From RU20A sp042610495 (GTDB lineage: Bacteria; Pseudomonadota; Alphaproteobacteria; Rhizobiales; Rhizobiaceae): 64,000 nt of DNA. Numbering within the stretch: the first letter of the stretch is position 1; each line of letters begins with the position of its first letter. The stretch lies in contig NZ_JBHGAP010000005.1 in the NCBI RefSeq assembly GCF_042610495.1, forward strand, positions 158,330-222,329, read 5' to 3'. The notes below the pieces were generated by a model that saw only the letters and a list, made by a program, of their open reading frames with translations, was not told the DNA's origin and made no database searches. This document shows, in pieces, positions 26,967-35,387 of the stretch. The position numbers and the translations under genes are program-made.

Positions 26967-27776
26967 TTGGGCGAGACGCGGACTGATCTCTACGCGCCGA
27001 TACATCACGGCCGCACGGCCGACGAAATCGTGGCCCGCATCGAGCGGCTGATCCTCGACGGGGTGCTGCGCGACGGCGACAGGCTGCCGGGCGAGCGGGA
27101 TCTGGCGCGACGGCTCGACGTTTCCAGGCCGATCCTGCGCGAGGCGCTGAAGATCCTGGAAACGCGCGGTCTTCTCGTCAGCCAGCACGGCGGCGGCACC
27201 TTCGTGGCCGATATTGTCGGGCAGGTGTTTTCACAGCCGCTGATCGACCTCATCTCGCGCCACGGACAGGCGCGGCAGGACTATCTCGACTACCGGCGCG
27301 CGCTGGAGGGCATGACGGCGGCGCTGGCCGCGGAGCGGGCGACGGACGACGACCGCGCCCATCTTTCCGGTCTGATTGCCGAGATGCGGGCCGGCCATGC
27401 CGTCGATGATTACGACCGCGAACTGGAAGCCGACATCGCCTTCCACACGGCCATCGGCGAAAGCGCGCACAACATCGTGCTGCTGCACACGATGCGGGCC
27501 TGCTACAGGCTGCTGTCGGAAGGCATCCTTCTCAACCGCCGCATGGTTTTTGCAGCGCCTGGCGCGCATGACGCCCTGCTCCTGCAACACGAGGCCATCC
27601 TGGCCGGCATCCTCGCCCGCGATCCGGACAGGGCAAGGGCCGCGGCGGAAGCGCATATTGATTTCATCATCGACGCCGCACGTGCCGCCGACAGGGCCGA
27701 CGATCGCGCGCGGGTCTCCTCCTTGAGACGAATCCACCGAGATGATTCGTCATCTGATTCCTGCGAAAAGTCGTAG
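26967..27776 (+). CDS. FadR/GntR-family transcriptional regulator (FCD domain)
   Basis: About 269 residues if started at TTG 26967, which follows a strong AGGAGAAG site; no ATG fits as well. The GntR winged helix spans about residues 15-85: DEIVARIERLILDGVL, RLPGERDLARRLDVSRPILR and LLVSQHGGGTFVAD. The FCD effector domain follows, with DYDRELEADIAFHTAIGESA and the metal-site His HEAILAGILARDPDRARAAA. Similar to PdhR/LldR/GlcC regulators of 2-hydroxyacid use. The glcDEF operon about 2.5 kb away is a possible target. Confidence 0.9.
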   Translation: MGETRTDLYAPIHHGRTADEIVARIERLILDGVLRDGDRLPGERDLARRLDVSRPILREALKILETRGLLVSQHGGGTFVADIVGQVFSQPLIDLISRHGQARQDYLDYRRALEGMTAALAAERATDDDRAHLSGLIAEMRAGHAVDDYDRELEADIAFHTAIGESAHNIVLLHTMRACYRLLSEGILLNRRMVFAAPGAHDALLLQHEAILAGILARDPDRARAAAEAHIDFIIDAARAADRADDRARVSSLRRIHRDDSSSDSCEKS

Positions 27777-28017
27777 AAATGACGCAGAAAAACAAGGACT
27801 TGACGCGTTTGCGATGCCCGCGACTTACCAAACGGGGAACCCAACCAAAATTTGTGCCTGTTTTCCGGCACTTGCACCCATGAGCCGCCGCCGCTCTGGA
27901 CAGGAGGTGTGATAGACACAATTTTAGGGCCAGGCTGTGATATTGTTCTCCCACCTACCCGACAAGCAGAGCTGACAGCCTGCCGCCTTGCGCATTCCTT
28001 GAAAGGACCACCTTGAA

Positions 28018-28536
28018 TTGAACATCCTCAACCGCCTCGTCGCCGACATGCAGCTCATGTTCCGCCGTCCCACGCGGATGCAGTATGCCGCGCTGTGCCA
28101 TCGCCGGCGTGAAGGCAGCGACGCGCTTGAAATCCTGCTGATCACCAGCCGCGACACGGGGCGCTGGGTCATTCCGAAGGGATGGCCGATGGAAGGCCGC
28201 ACGGCGGCGGAAGCGGCTGCGCAGGAAGCCTTCGAGGAAGCCGGCGTGAAGGGCACGGTCGAGGACGACATGATCGGCACCTATCAGTACCAGAAGGGTC
28301 TCGACCATGGCGTGAAGGTGCCCTGCGTGGTGGCCGTCCACCCTCTTCTGGTCTCGCAGATGGTCTCGAAGTTCAAGGAGAAGGGCAAGCGCCGCCTGGA
28401 ATGGGTGACGCCGGAAGAGGCGGTCAACCGCGTCGAGGAACCCGAACTGAAGGCGCTGATCCGTAAATTCGCGGCAGATGCGCCGCTCGCGCCCTCGCCT
28501 GCCACGCCGAGCCGCAAATCCACGAAGGCCGCCTGA
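28018..28536 (+). CDS. Nudix hydrolase (diphosphoinositol-polyphosphate phosphohydrolase-like)
   Basis: 172 residues from TTG 28018 (an ATG at 28048 is a weaker choice). The Nudix domain has WVIPKGWPMEGRTAAEAAA then QEAFEEAGVKG. The box matches GX5EX7REUXEEXGU except that the usual Arg of REUXEE is Gln and the first Glu is replaced, though the metal-binding EAFEE is intact. WVIPKGWP is typical of an alphaproteobacterial subfamily related to eukaryotic DIPP enzymes. The C-terminal 20 residues are Ala/Pro/Lys-rich and probably disordered. Substrate is unknown. Confidence 0.88.
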   Translation: MNILNRLVADMQLMFRRPTRMQYAALCHRRREGSDALEILLITSRDTGRWVIPKGWPMEGRTAAEAAAQEAFEEAGVKGTVEDDMIGTYQYQKGLDHGVKVPCVVAVHPLLVSQMVSKFKEKGKRRLEWVTPEEAVNRVEEPELKALIRKFAADAPLAPSPATPSRKSTKAA

Positions 28537-28710
28537 GCCATCCCCGCATCCGTCCTGCTGGCGCCTTGTGCGGCGCGCACAAACGCTGCTTTTGTCGTGC
28601 AGCGCCGATTGCGCGAGCCACATGGGCGGTGGCATAAGCCGCTGGACCTGCATGATTGTGCGGGGCATGCCGGATGCCGCTACCGTTCTTCGTTTCTGGA
28701 CTGAACCACA

Positions 28711-30228
28711 ATGGCCAAGAAAACCCGCAGCGGCGGCACATCCATCCTCGACAAGGACCTTGAGAAGTACAACCGCGTCGAAGAGGTCTCGGTGCGCGTG
28801 GCGCGTTCGCTGGTGGCGCCGGGCCTGGCCCTGATCTTCCTAGTCCTGGCCACCAGCTTCGCAGCCCTCGTGACACTCGACCGGCCGGGTGCGGTCTTTG
28901 CCATTTCCGGCGCTGCGCTTGCCGTCTACATGGCCATCAACATCGGCGCCAACGACGTGACGAACAATGTCGGCGCGGCCGTGGGATCGCGGGCCATGTC
29001 GCTCGGGACCGCGCTTGCCATCGCGGCGGTGTTCGACACGGCCGGCGCGCTGATTGCCGGCCACAGCGTCATCGATACGATCGCGACGGGCATCGTCGAT
29101 CCGGAACGCATGCCGAGCGACCTTGCCTATGCCAAGGTGATGATCGCGGCGCTGCTGTCGGCGGCCCTCGTCGTCAACATCGCCACCTGGGCCAGCGCGC
29201 CGGTTTCCACCACCCATGCCATCGTCGGCGGCGTGGCGGGCGCGGGGATGGTGGCGACCGGCGCATCGGCACTGCACTGGAAAAGCATTGGCGCTGTCGT
29301 CGTCAGCTGGATTACCTCTCCTCTCTTCGGCGCCTTTTTCGCCATTGGCCTTCTCGTCTTCGTGCAGTCGGCCATGCTCTACCGGGAGGACAAGATCACG
29401 GCGGCGCGGCGCTGGGTGCCTGTGCTGCTGGCCGTGATGGTCGGCACCTTCACCGCCTATCTGATGCTGGTCGGCGCCGGGCAGATGCTGAGCATCACCG
29501 GGTTCCAGGCCCTCTCGATCGGCCTGATGATCGGCGCGGCCAGCTATGGGGCGCTGCGGCCGATCATTGCGCGCGCTGCCGAAGGATTGGAGAACCGCAA
29601 CCAGTCGCTTCGCAAGCTGTTTCGCCTGCCGCTCATCTTCGCGGCGGCGCTCATGTCCTTCGCGCACGGGGCCAACGACGTGTCGAACGCCGTGGGGCCG
29701 CTTTCGGGCATCATCCATGCGCTCGGCAGCGGCGTCTTCGCCAAGCCGCTGTCGACGCCTTTCTGGGTGATCGTGATCGGGGCGCTCGGCCTGTCCGTCG
29801 GGATCCTGCTCTACGGGCCGAGGCTCATCCGGGTCGTCGGCAGCGAGATCACCAAGCTCAACCCGATCCGCGCCTATTGCGTGGTCATGGCCACTGCGAT
29901 CACCGTGACCTTCGCCTCCGCCCTCGGGCTTCCGGTCAGCTCCACCCATATCGCCGTGGGCGCCGTGTTCGGCGTCGGTCTCTACCGCGAATGGTCCACC
30001 ACCGGCTCCAGCCAACGGCGCGCCTTCGTCACGCGCAATGCCGGCGAGCCGGAGGATGAGGGCGAGGACACGGCGATGAACGTCAACGCGTCGGAAACTC
30101 GTCGGCGCTATCTGGTGCGGCGGTCGCATCTGATGACGATCCTCGCGGCCTGGGTGATCACGGTGCCGGCCAGCGGCACGCTGTCGGCAGGGATCTACGC
30201 CCTGCTGGTCAGCAGCACCCTGCGCTGA
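28711..30228 (+). CDS. Inorganic phosphate transporter, PiT family
   Basis: 505 residues with about ten membrane helices. The duplicated PiT signatures are both clear: NIGANDVTNNVGAAVGS near residue 85 and AHGANDVSNAVGPLSG near residue 320, each paired with a P[VS]STTHA/SSTHIAVG segment. It is a low-affinity H+/phosphate (metal-phosphate) symporter of the inner membrane. An N-terminal cytosolic extension of ~45 residues precedes the first helix. No Pit-accessory (PhoU-like DUF47) gene is adjacent. Confidence 0.93.
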   Translation: MAKKTRSGGTSILDKDLEKYNRVEEVSVRVARSLVAPGLALIFLVLATSFAALVTLDRPGAVFAISGAALAVYMAINIGANDVTNNVGAAVGSRAMSLGTALAIAAVFDTAGALIAGHSVIDTIATGIVDPERMPSDLAYAKVMIAALLSAALVVNIATWASAPVSTTHAIVGGVAGAGMVATGASALHWKSIGAVVVSWITSPLFGAFFAIGLLVFVQSAMLYREDKITAARRWVPVLLAVMVGTFTAYLMLVGAGQMLSITGFQALSIGLMIGAASYGALRPIIARAAEGLENRNQSLRKLFRLPLIFAAALMSFAHGANDVSNAVGPLSGIIHALGSGVFAKPLSTPFWVIVIGALGLSVGILLYGPRLIRVVGSEITKLNPIRAYCVVMATAITVTFASALGLPVSSTHIAVGAVFGVGLYREWSTTGSSQRRAFVTRNAGEPEDEGEDTAMNVNASETRRRYLVRRSHLMTILAAWVITVPASGTLSAGIYALLVSSTLR

Positions 30229-30244
30229 ACGACAGGAGACCTCC

Positions 30245-30982
30245 ATGCGCGCCAATTTCCGCATGCAACGCCTCTACATCGGCGGTCCTCTCGGGCCCGG
30301 CATGGCGCAGGAGGCGAGCGCCGACCAGTTCAACTATCTCGCCAATGTGCTGCGGCTGGAGGCGGGCGCCGAACTTCTCGTCTTCAACGGCCGGGATGGC
30401 GAGTGGCGGGCGCGAGTCGATTTTCCGAGCCGCAAGAAGATCACGCTCGTCGCCCTCGAGCAGACGCGGCCGCAGCCGGAGGCCTCCGACCTCCACTATC
30501 TCTTCGCGCCGCTGAAGGTCGGCCGGCTCGACTACCTCGTGCAGAAGGCCGTGGAGATGGGCGCCGGCCGGCTCGTACCGGTCATGACGCAGCATGTGCA
30601 GGGCCGGATCGGCTCGGTCGAGAAGGTGGAAGCCAATGTGATCGAGGCGGCCGAGCAGTGCGGCATCCTGTCGATCCCGTCCGTCGAGGCGCCGCGCCGA
30701 CTGACCGACGTGCTTGCCGGGTGGGATGCGAGCCGCCGGCTGATCTTCTGCGACGAGGGCGATGCCGGGCAGAACCCGTTGCCGATCCTTGCGGGGATTG
30801 CCGAGCGAAAGCTTGCCCTGCTGGTCGGGCCGGAGGGCGGATTTTCGGAAGAGGAGCGCGCCCTGCTCCGGTCCCTGCCCTTTGTGACCGCCATTCCGCT
30901 CGGGCCGCGCATCCTCAGGGCCGACACGGCCGCGGTCGCCGCGATGGCGGTTTTGCAGGCGTCGCTTGGGGACTGGAAATGA
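30245..30982 (+). CDS. rsmE: 16S rRNA (uracil-1498-N3)-methyltransferase
   Basis: 245 residues. It methylates U1498 of 16S rRNA. The N-terminal PUA-like domain is followed by a SPOUT knot with the diagnostic LLVGPEGGFSEEE near residue 195 and IPLGPRILRADTAAVAAMA near residue 218, which bind S-adenosylmethionine. KAVEMGAGRLVPVMT and EAAEQCGILSIP are also RsmE-typical. It begins 16 bases after the PiT stop and is likely cotranscribed. Confidence 0.95.
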   Translation: MRANFRMQRLYIGGPLGPGMAQEASADQFNYLANVLRLEAGAELLVFNGRDGEWRARVDFPSRKKITLVALEQTRPQPEASDLHYLFAPLKVGRLDYLVQKAVEMGAGRLVPVMTQHVQGRIGSVEKVEANVIEAAEQCGILSIPSVEAPRRLTDVLAGWDASRRLIFCDEGDAGQNPLPILAGIAERKLALLVGPEGGFSEEERALLRSLPFVTAIPLGPRILRADTAAVAAMAVLQASLGDWK

Positions 30983-31124
30983 GCCTTTCAAGGTCGCAAA
31001 GCGTCATTGTTTTTTGAAACAGGCATGAAATGATTTCGCTTGCCAGCCCGACCAATCCGGTTCAAGCAGCAGCGTCCATGTCCGCGTCCGGCGCGGCCCC
31101 GATCTTGAGAAGCAGAAGACCACC

Positions 31125-32498
31125 ATGGCCAGAGACACCACCGACCTGACGCCGGTTTCCTCCATCGGCGAGCTCGCCGAGCACATGGCGGAAGGCTCGA
31201 AGCCGAAAGAGGCCTTCCGTATCGGAACGGAGCACGAGAAATTCGTCTTCTTCAAGGCGGACCATGCGCCGGTGCCCTATGAGGGCGAAGCCGGCATCGA
31301 GACCATTCTGCGCCAGCTTCAGGAAAAGACCGGCTGGGAGCCGATCGAGGATGCCGGCAGGATCATCGGGCTTGCCGCGACCTCGGGCGGCGGCGCGATC
31401 TCGCTGGAGCCGGGCGGCCAGTTCGAACTCTCCGGCGCGCCGCTGGAGACGCTGCACCAGACCTGCAAGGAATCCAACGAGCATCTGTCCGCCGTCAAGG
31501 CGATCGCCGAGCCGCTCGGCATCGGCTTCCTCGGCATCGGCGGCAGCCCCAAATGGACCCTTGCCGAGACGCCGCGCATGCCGAAGTCGCGTTACGGGAT
31601 CATGTCGCGCTACATGCCGAAGGTGGGCTCGCAGGGGCTCGACATGATGTACCGCACCTGCACCATCCAGGTGAACCTCGACTTTTCGTCGGAGGCCGAC
31701 ATGCGGCGCAAGATGCAGCTGTCGCTGAAGCTGCAGCCGCTGGCGACCGCCCTCTTCGCCAGCTCGCCCTTTACCGACGGCAAGCCGAACGGTCTGCAAT
31801 CCTGGCGCGGCGACATCTGGCGCGACACGGACAACCAGCGCTCCGGCATGCGGGAGGGATTCTTCGCCCCGACCTTCGGCTTCGAGGACTATGCGCGCTG
31901 GGCGCTCGACGTGCCCATGTATTTCGTCGTGCGCGACGGCCAGTATCATGACTGCACGCACATCACCTTCCGCCAGTTCATGGACGGCGCGCTGAAGGGC
32001 ACGCTTGCCGAGTGGCAGCCGACCATGGGCGACTGGACGAACCATCTCTCGACGCTCTTCCCCGATGTGCGGCTGAAGCGTTTCCTCGAAATGCGCGGGG
32101 CCGATGGCGGTCCCTGGCGGCGGATCTGCGCCCTGCCGGCCTTCTGGGTGGGCCTGCTCTACGACGGTGCCGCGCTCGATGCGGCCGAACAGGCGGTGAA
32201 GGACTGGACCTACGCGGATGCGCTGGCGCTGCGCGACGCCGTGCCGGCACAAGGCCTTTCGGCGACGGTGCGCGGGCGCGATCTCTGGTCGGTGGCGCGT
32301 GACATCCTCGCCATCTCCAGGCTCGGGCTCAAGAACCGCGCCCGGCTGAATGGCGAGGGCGTGGACGAGACGATCTTCCTTGCACCGCTCGACGAGATGG
32401 TGGCCCGGCGCATGACGCTCGCCGAAGAACTGCTGGCGCTCTACAACGGCCGCTGGAATGGTTCGGTCGAGCCGATCTTCGGTGAATTCCAATATTGA
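31125..32498 (+). CDS. gshA: Glutamate-cysteine ligase, plant-type
   Basis: 457 residues. It makes gamma-glutamylcysteine, the first step of glutathione synthesis. Family features: FRIGTEHEKFVF near residue 30, GGAISLEPGGQFELSGAPLE near residue 90, and SRYMPKVGSQGLDMMYRTCT with QVNLDFSSEADM. This GCS2/plant-like form is the one found in alphaproteobacteria, rather than the E. coli type. gshB is not in the window. The glutathione-dependent enzymes elsewhere in the window would use its product. Confidence 0.94.
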   Translation: MARDTTDLTPVSSIGELAEHMAEGSKPKEAFRIGTEHEKFVFFKADHAPVPYEGEAGIETILRQLQEKTGWEPIEDAGRIIGLAATSGGGAISLEPGGQFELSGAPLETLHQTCKESNEHLSAVKAIAEPLGIGFLGIGGSPKWTLAETPRMPKSRYGIMSRYMPKVGSQGLDMMYRTCTIQVNLDFSSEADMRRKMQLSLKLQPLATALFASSPFTDGKPNGLQSWRGDIWRDTDNQRSGMREGFFAPTFGFEDYARWALDVPMYFVVRDGQYHDCTHITFRQFMDGALKGTLAEWQPTMGDWTNHLSTLFPDVRLKRFLEMRGADGGPWRRICALPAFWVGLLYDGAALDAAEQAVKDWTYADALALRDAVPAQGLSATVRGRDLWSVARDILAISRLGLKNRARLNGEGVDETIFLAPLDEMVARRMTLAEELLALYNGRWNGSVEPIFGEFQY

Positions 32499-32612
32499 GC
32501 ATCATTCCCTCGGGGATGACCGCCGATCCGTCACAAAAGCGGTTTTGCCACCGCCGATTTGCCCTATAGTGCGCTTCGAACCGGGTGAACCGGGCGTGAC
32601 GGGGGAATCGCA

Positions 32613-33476
32613 ATGCTGCCACTCTACGACATGATGATGCAGGCTCAGAACGGCAAGGCCATGGACATGATGGCCCGCCAGTTCGGCCTCGCGCAGGAGC
32701 AGGCGCGGCTTGCGACGGAAGCGCTGATGCCGGCCTTTTCCTCCGCGCTGAAGCGGCAGGCGACAAGCCCGATGGATTTCACGCCCCTCTTCGCGGCCAT
32801 GGCGAGCGGCAATTACGCTCCCTATTTCGAGGATCTGGCGCGCGCTTTCTCGCCCCAGGGTATCGATGACGGCAATGCAGCGCTCGGCCGCCTTTTCGGC
32901 TCCAAGGAGGTGTCGCGCGCGATTGCCGCCCAGGCCGCGCAGATGACCGGGATCGGCCAGGAAATCTACAAGCAGATGCTGCCTGTGGTGGCGAGCGCGC
33001 TGATGGGCGGTTTCTTCAAGCAGATGATGGCGCCGTTCCAGCAGCCGGGACAGGCAGCGGCCGACAATCCCTACGCGGCGATGATGCGGCCCTTCATGGA
33101 GGCGGCCGGGTTCGCGCAAAAGGAGCCGCAGCCCGTCAATCCCTTCGACAACCCCTTTACCCAGGCCATGCAGGGCTTTTTCGCCATGGGCATGCCGCAG
33201 GCCGAGAAGAAGCCCGAGCCCGATCTCTTTGCCGCGAACCCCTTCGTGAAGGCCTATCAGGACTTCCTCGACAGCACCGCGAAGGCTGCTGCCACCTCGG
33301 CAGCCAAGCCCGCCGAAGCCAAGCCGGAGCCTGCGGCGGATGCCAAGGTCGGCGAGCAGATGAGCGCGTTTTTCAGCACGATGTTCGACAGTGGCATTGC
33401 CGCGCAGAAAGAATATCAGAAGCAGTTCGACGGCCTGCTGGACGCCTATCTCGGCAAGGGCAAGGGGACGGCCTGA
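32613..33476 (+). CDS. DUF937 domain-containing protein
   Basis: 287 residues. The N-terminal half matches the DUF937 pattern: helices MLPLYDMMMQAQNGKAMDMM, FGLAQEQARLATEALMPAF and the glycine-containing VASALMGGFFKQMMAP. The second half is rich in Pro, Ala, Lys and Glu (TSAAKPAEAKPEPAADAKVG), a likely flexible spacer, then a short helix-rich tail. No signal peptide. Function unknown; it is a stand-alone gene after gshA. Confidence 0.8.
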   Translation: MLPLYDMMMQAQNGKAMDMMARQFGLAQEQARLATEALMPAFSSALKRQATSPMDFTPLFAAMASGNYAPYFEDLARAFSPQGIDDGNAALGRLFGSKEVSRAIAAQAAQMTGIGQEIYKQMLPVVASALMGGFFKQMMAPFQQPGQAAADNPYAAMMRPFMEAAGFAQKEPQPVNPFDNPFTQAMQGFFAMGMPQAEKKPEPDLFAANPFVKAYQDFLDSTAKAAATSAAKPAEAKPEPAADAKVGEQMSAFFSTMFDSGIAAQKEYQKQFDGLLDAYLGKGKGTA

Positions 33477-33530
33477 GGCGCCCCAGGCCTTACCGCGTCC
33501 GGCGGAGAAACCGCCACCAGCGCGCCGCAT

Positions 33531-33569
33531 AAAAAAGCCCGGTGGCCGGCTTGGGACCGGGCACCGGGC
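33531..33569 (-). terminator. Terminator of the DUF1127 transcript
   Basis: On the minus strand GCCCGGTG and CACCGGGC (positions 33537-33544 and 33562-33569) form the stem, and the following TTTTTT is the A tract at 33531-33536. It ends a series of hairpins that begins right after the DUF1127 stop. Confidence 0.85.
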
Positions 33570-33658
33570 AAGAGGCAGGGTTCGTTGGCTCAAAACCCTG
33601 CGGGGATCGTCGCTGCGCCCGGCGGGGCGCAGCAAATGGTCGGACCGGCAAAACCGGT
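33570..33658 (-). ncRNA. Structured 3' UTR, candidate CcsR-like sRNA
   Basis: Between the DUF1127 stop and its terminator lie three further perfect hairpins: ACCGG/CCGGT at 33644-33658, CTGCGCCC/GGGCGCAG at 33613-33632 and GCAGGGTT/AACCCTGC at 33575-33601. With the terminator that makes four stems in 128 bases. In Rhodobacter, sRNAs of the CcsR family are processed from the 3' end of a DUF1127 mRNA with similar tandem hairpins. Expression here is inferred, not shown. Confidence 0.55.
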
Positions 33659-33949
33659 TCAGGGGCCGCGAAGGCCGCGAAGATTGTCGCCGGCACGCAG
33701 GCGCGCCGCACGCGTCAGATGGCTGCCCGTATCAGCGAAGAATGACGAGGTTGCGGCAACCCGCACGTCATCGCGTGTCAGGCCGATATCCAGCAGCTGC
33801 GATTCGCTGAGTTCGGAAAGCGCCGCGACGGCTTTTCGGTTTCGCCACAGTCGCACGAGGTTCGTCACCAGACCGACGAACTCGGCGGTGCGAAGGGCAA
33901 GACCAGGCTTGCTCGCAGCGAGATCGAGGGCGGAACGGGGCGCGGACAT
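33659..33949 (-). CDS. DUF1127 family small protein
   Basis: 96 residues from ATG 33949, preceded by AAGGAG. The C-terminal half is the DUF1127 domain: LVRLWRNRKAVAALSELSES then QLLDIGLTRDDVRVA. DUF1127 proteins are small, Arg-rich, RNA-binding-like alphaproteobacterial proteins; those studied influence sRNA turnover, phosphate and carbon metabolism. The N-terminal ~45 residues are longer than in the smallest members. It is divergent from a LysR gene and followed by a remarkably structured 3' UTR. Confidence 0.88.
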   Translation of the reverse strand: MSAPRSALDLAASKPGLALRTAEFVGLVTNLVRLWRNRKAVAALSELSESQLLDIGLTRDDVRVAATSSFFADTGSHLTRAARLRAGDNLRGLRGP

Positions 33950-34153
33950 GGGAAAACTCCTTCGAGGGTCGCGTTGAAACAATGGCGGACGAAGCCCCGC
34001 CCGGGCGGATGGGCGGGGCCTTGACCAGAGATCGGCGGCAGCCCGGGAACGGTGGCCGCCAGCGATTTGCCTTGCTGGCTTCGCAAATCCGTATTGATCA
34101 GTCCAACGAATGTTTCTAATGATATCCATCAGTTTAACTGATGGCACCCGTTC

Positions 34154-35104
34154 ATGTCCGCACCGCTCGATATCGACCAGCTCCAGACCTTCGTCGCCAT
34201 CGCCGATACCGGCAGCTTTACCAAGGCTGCCGATCGCGTTTTCAAGACGCAATCGGCCGTTTCCATGCAGATGCGACGGCTGGAAGAGCGGGTCGGCAAG
34301 CCGCTTTTCGTCAAGGACGGGCGCGGCAACCGGCTGACGGTGGATGGCGACAAGCTGTTGAACTTTGCCCGGCGGATGATTCGCCTGAACAACGAGGCCA
34401 TGGCGTCCTTCGACGACAATCGTCTGGAAGGGACGCTCAGGATCGGCACACCGGACGACTATGCCGACCGGTACATGCCCGAAATCATCATGCGCTTTGC
34501 CAAGACGCATCCCAATGTCGAGTTGAACATCGTCTGCGAGCCCTCGGTCGATCTCGCCGAAAAGCTGGCGCGCGGGGATCTCGACATTGCGCTGGTGACG
34601 CACAATCCCCGCGCCCGCGCCTCCGACGTGGTGCGGACCGAACCGCTGTGCTGGGTCAGCTCCGTCAACCACCCGCTTCCGGAAAACGCGCCGGTGCCGC
34701 TCGCGGTCGGTCGTCGCGACTGCCAGTGGCGGCAGGCGGCCTGTGCGGCGCTTGATGCATCCGGCAAGGAATACAACGTGCTCTTCACGAGCTGGTCTTC
34801 CACCGTCGTCGCGGCGGCCGTGCTTGCGGGCATGGCGGTTTCGGTGATGCCGGAATCGGCACTGCGGCCGGGGATGAAGGTTCTGTCGGTGACCGATGGC
34901 TTTCCGGCGCTGGCGCCGGTGCAGATCGGCATCATGCGGCGGCCCGGCCTTTCGCCGTCGCTGTCCAACGCGATCACCAACCATATCACCGCCTGCCTCG
35001 ACAACATCACGCCGAACACGGTGAGCGACGAGATCGAGAACGACCTGAAGGGTCTGCCGCGTTATCCACGCCTGCGCCAGAGCCATATGCTGCCAGGCTG
35101 GTAG
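34154..35104 (+). CDS. LysR-family transcriptional regulator
   Basis: 316 residues. Winged helix-turn-helix at about residues 6-65: IDQLQTFVAIADTGSFTKAA, QSAVSMQMRRLEERVG and KDGRGNRLTVDGDKLL. The effector domain includes LRIGTPDDYADRYMPEI and VLAGMAVSVMPESALRPGM. The QSAVSMQ recognition helix is shared with LrhA/LsrB-type regulators. Targets are unknown; the divergent DUF1127 gene is the nearest candidate. Confidence 0.92.
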   Translation: MSAPLDIDQLQTFVAIADTGSFTKAADRVFKTQSAVSMQMRRLEERVGKPLFVKDGRGNRLTVDGDKLLNFARRMIRLNNEAMASFDDNRLEGTLRIGTPDDYADRYMPEIIMRFAKTHPNVELNIVCEPSVDLAEKLARGDLDIALVTHNPRARASDVVRTEPLCWVSSVNHPLPENAPVPLAVGRRDCQWRQAACAALDASGKEYNVLFTSWSSTVVAAAVLAGMAVSVMPESALRPGMKVLSVTDGFPALAPVQIGIMRRPGLSPSLSNAITNHITACLDNITPNTVSDEIENDLKGLPRYPRLRQSHMLPGW

Positions 35105-35138
35105 GCGCCCCACCCCGTCCGGTATGCCCAAAGAAAAA

Positions 35139-35166
35139 CCGCGGCCGTTTGAGCAAACGACCGCGG
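35139..35166 (-). terminator. Minus-strand terminator after a Phe-rich leader ORF
   Basis: On the minus strand CCGCGGTCGTTTG and CAAACGGCCGCGG form a long GC-rich stem (with one mismatch) and are followed by TTTTTCTTT. Nothing but the tiny ORF at 35192-35227 and, farther up, the alcohol dehydrogenase gene are transcribed toward it. Confidence 0.8.
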
Positions 35167-35191
35167 CGACAGGCGGATGAAATCACTGGGG

Positions 35192-35227
35192 CTAAGACTG
35201 GAAGAAAAACCGGAAGTTGAAATGCAT
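35192..35227 (-). CDS. Phenylalanine-rich leader peptide (attenuator-like)
   Basis: ATG 35227 opens an 11-codon ORF, MHFNFRFFFQS, with five Phe codons, ending in TAG at 35192. GGTGG lies eight bases upstream of the ATG. A strong terminator follows 25 bases after the stop. This is the plan of Phe-attenuator leaders such as E. coli PheL and PheM. However, no phe gene follows on this strand: the antisense of the LysR gene does. It may be an orphan attenuator or trans-acting leader RNA. Coincidence is possible for so short an ORF. Confidence 0.5.
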   Translation of the reverse strand: MHFNFRFFFQS

Positions 35228-35387
35228 ATCCCACCGCCCAACGCGGCGATTGGGAACCTACAGCAAGAGCCTACCCGCCAACAGGCCGGAAAGGCGCCAT
35301 TTTTGGTCTTGTTGAATCCTTGCCCGCGTTAAGGTTAAACTTTCAGGCTGGTAAATTCCGCCTACCGCAAAGGTTCGATTTCACTCC

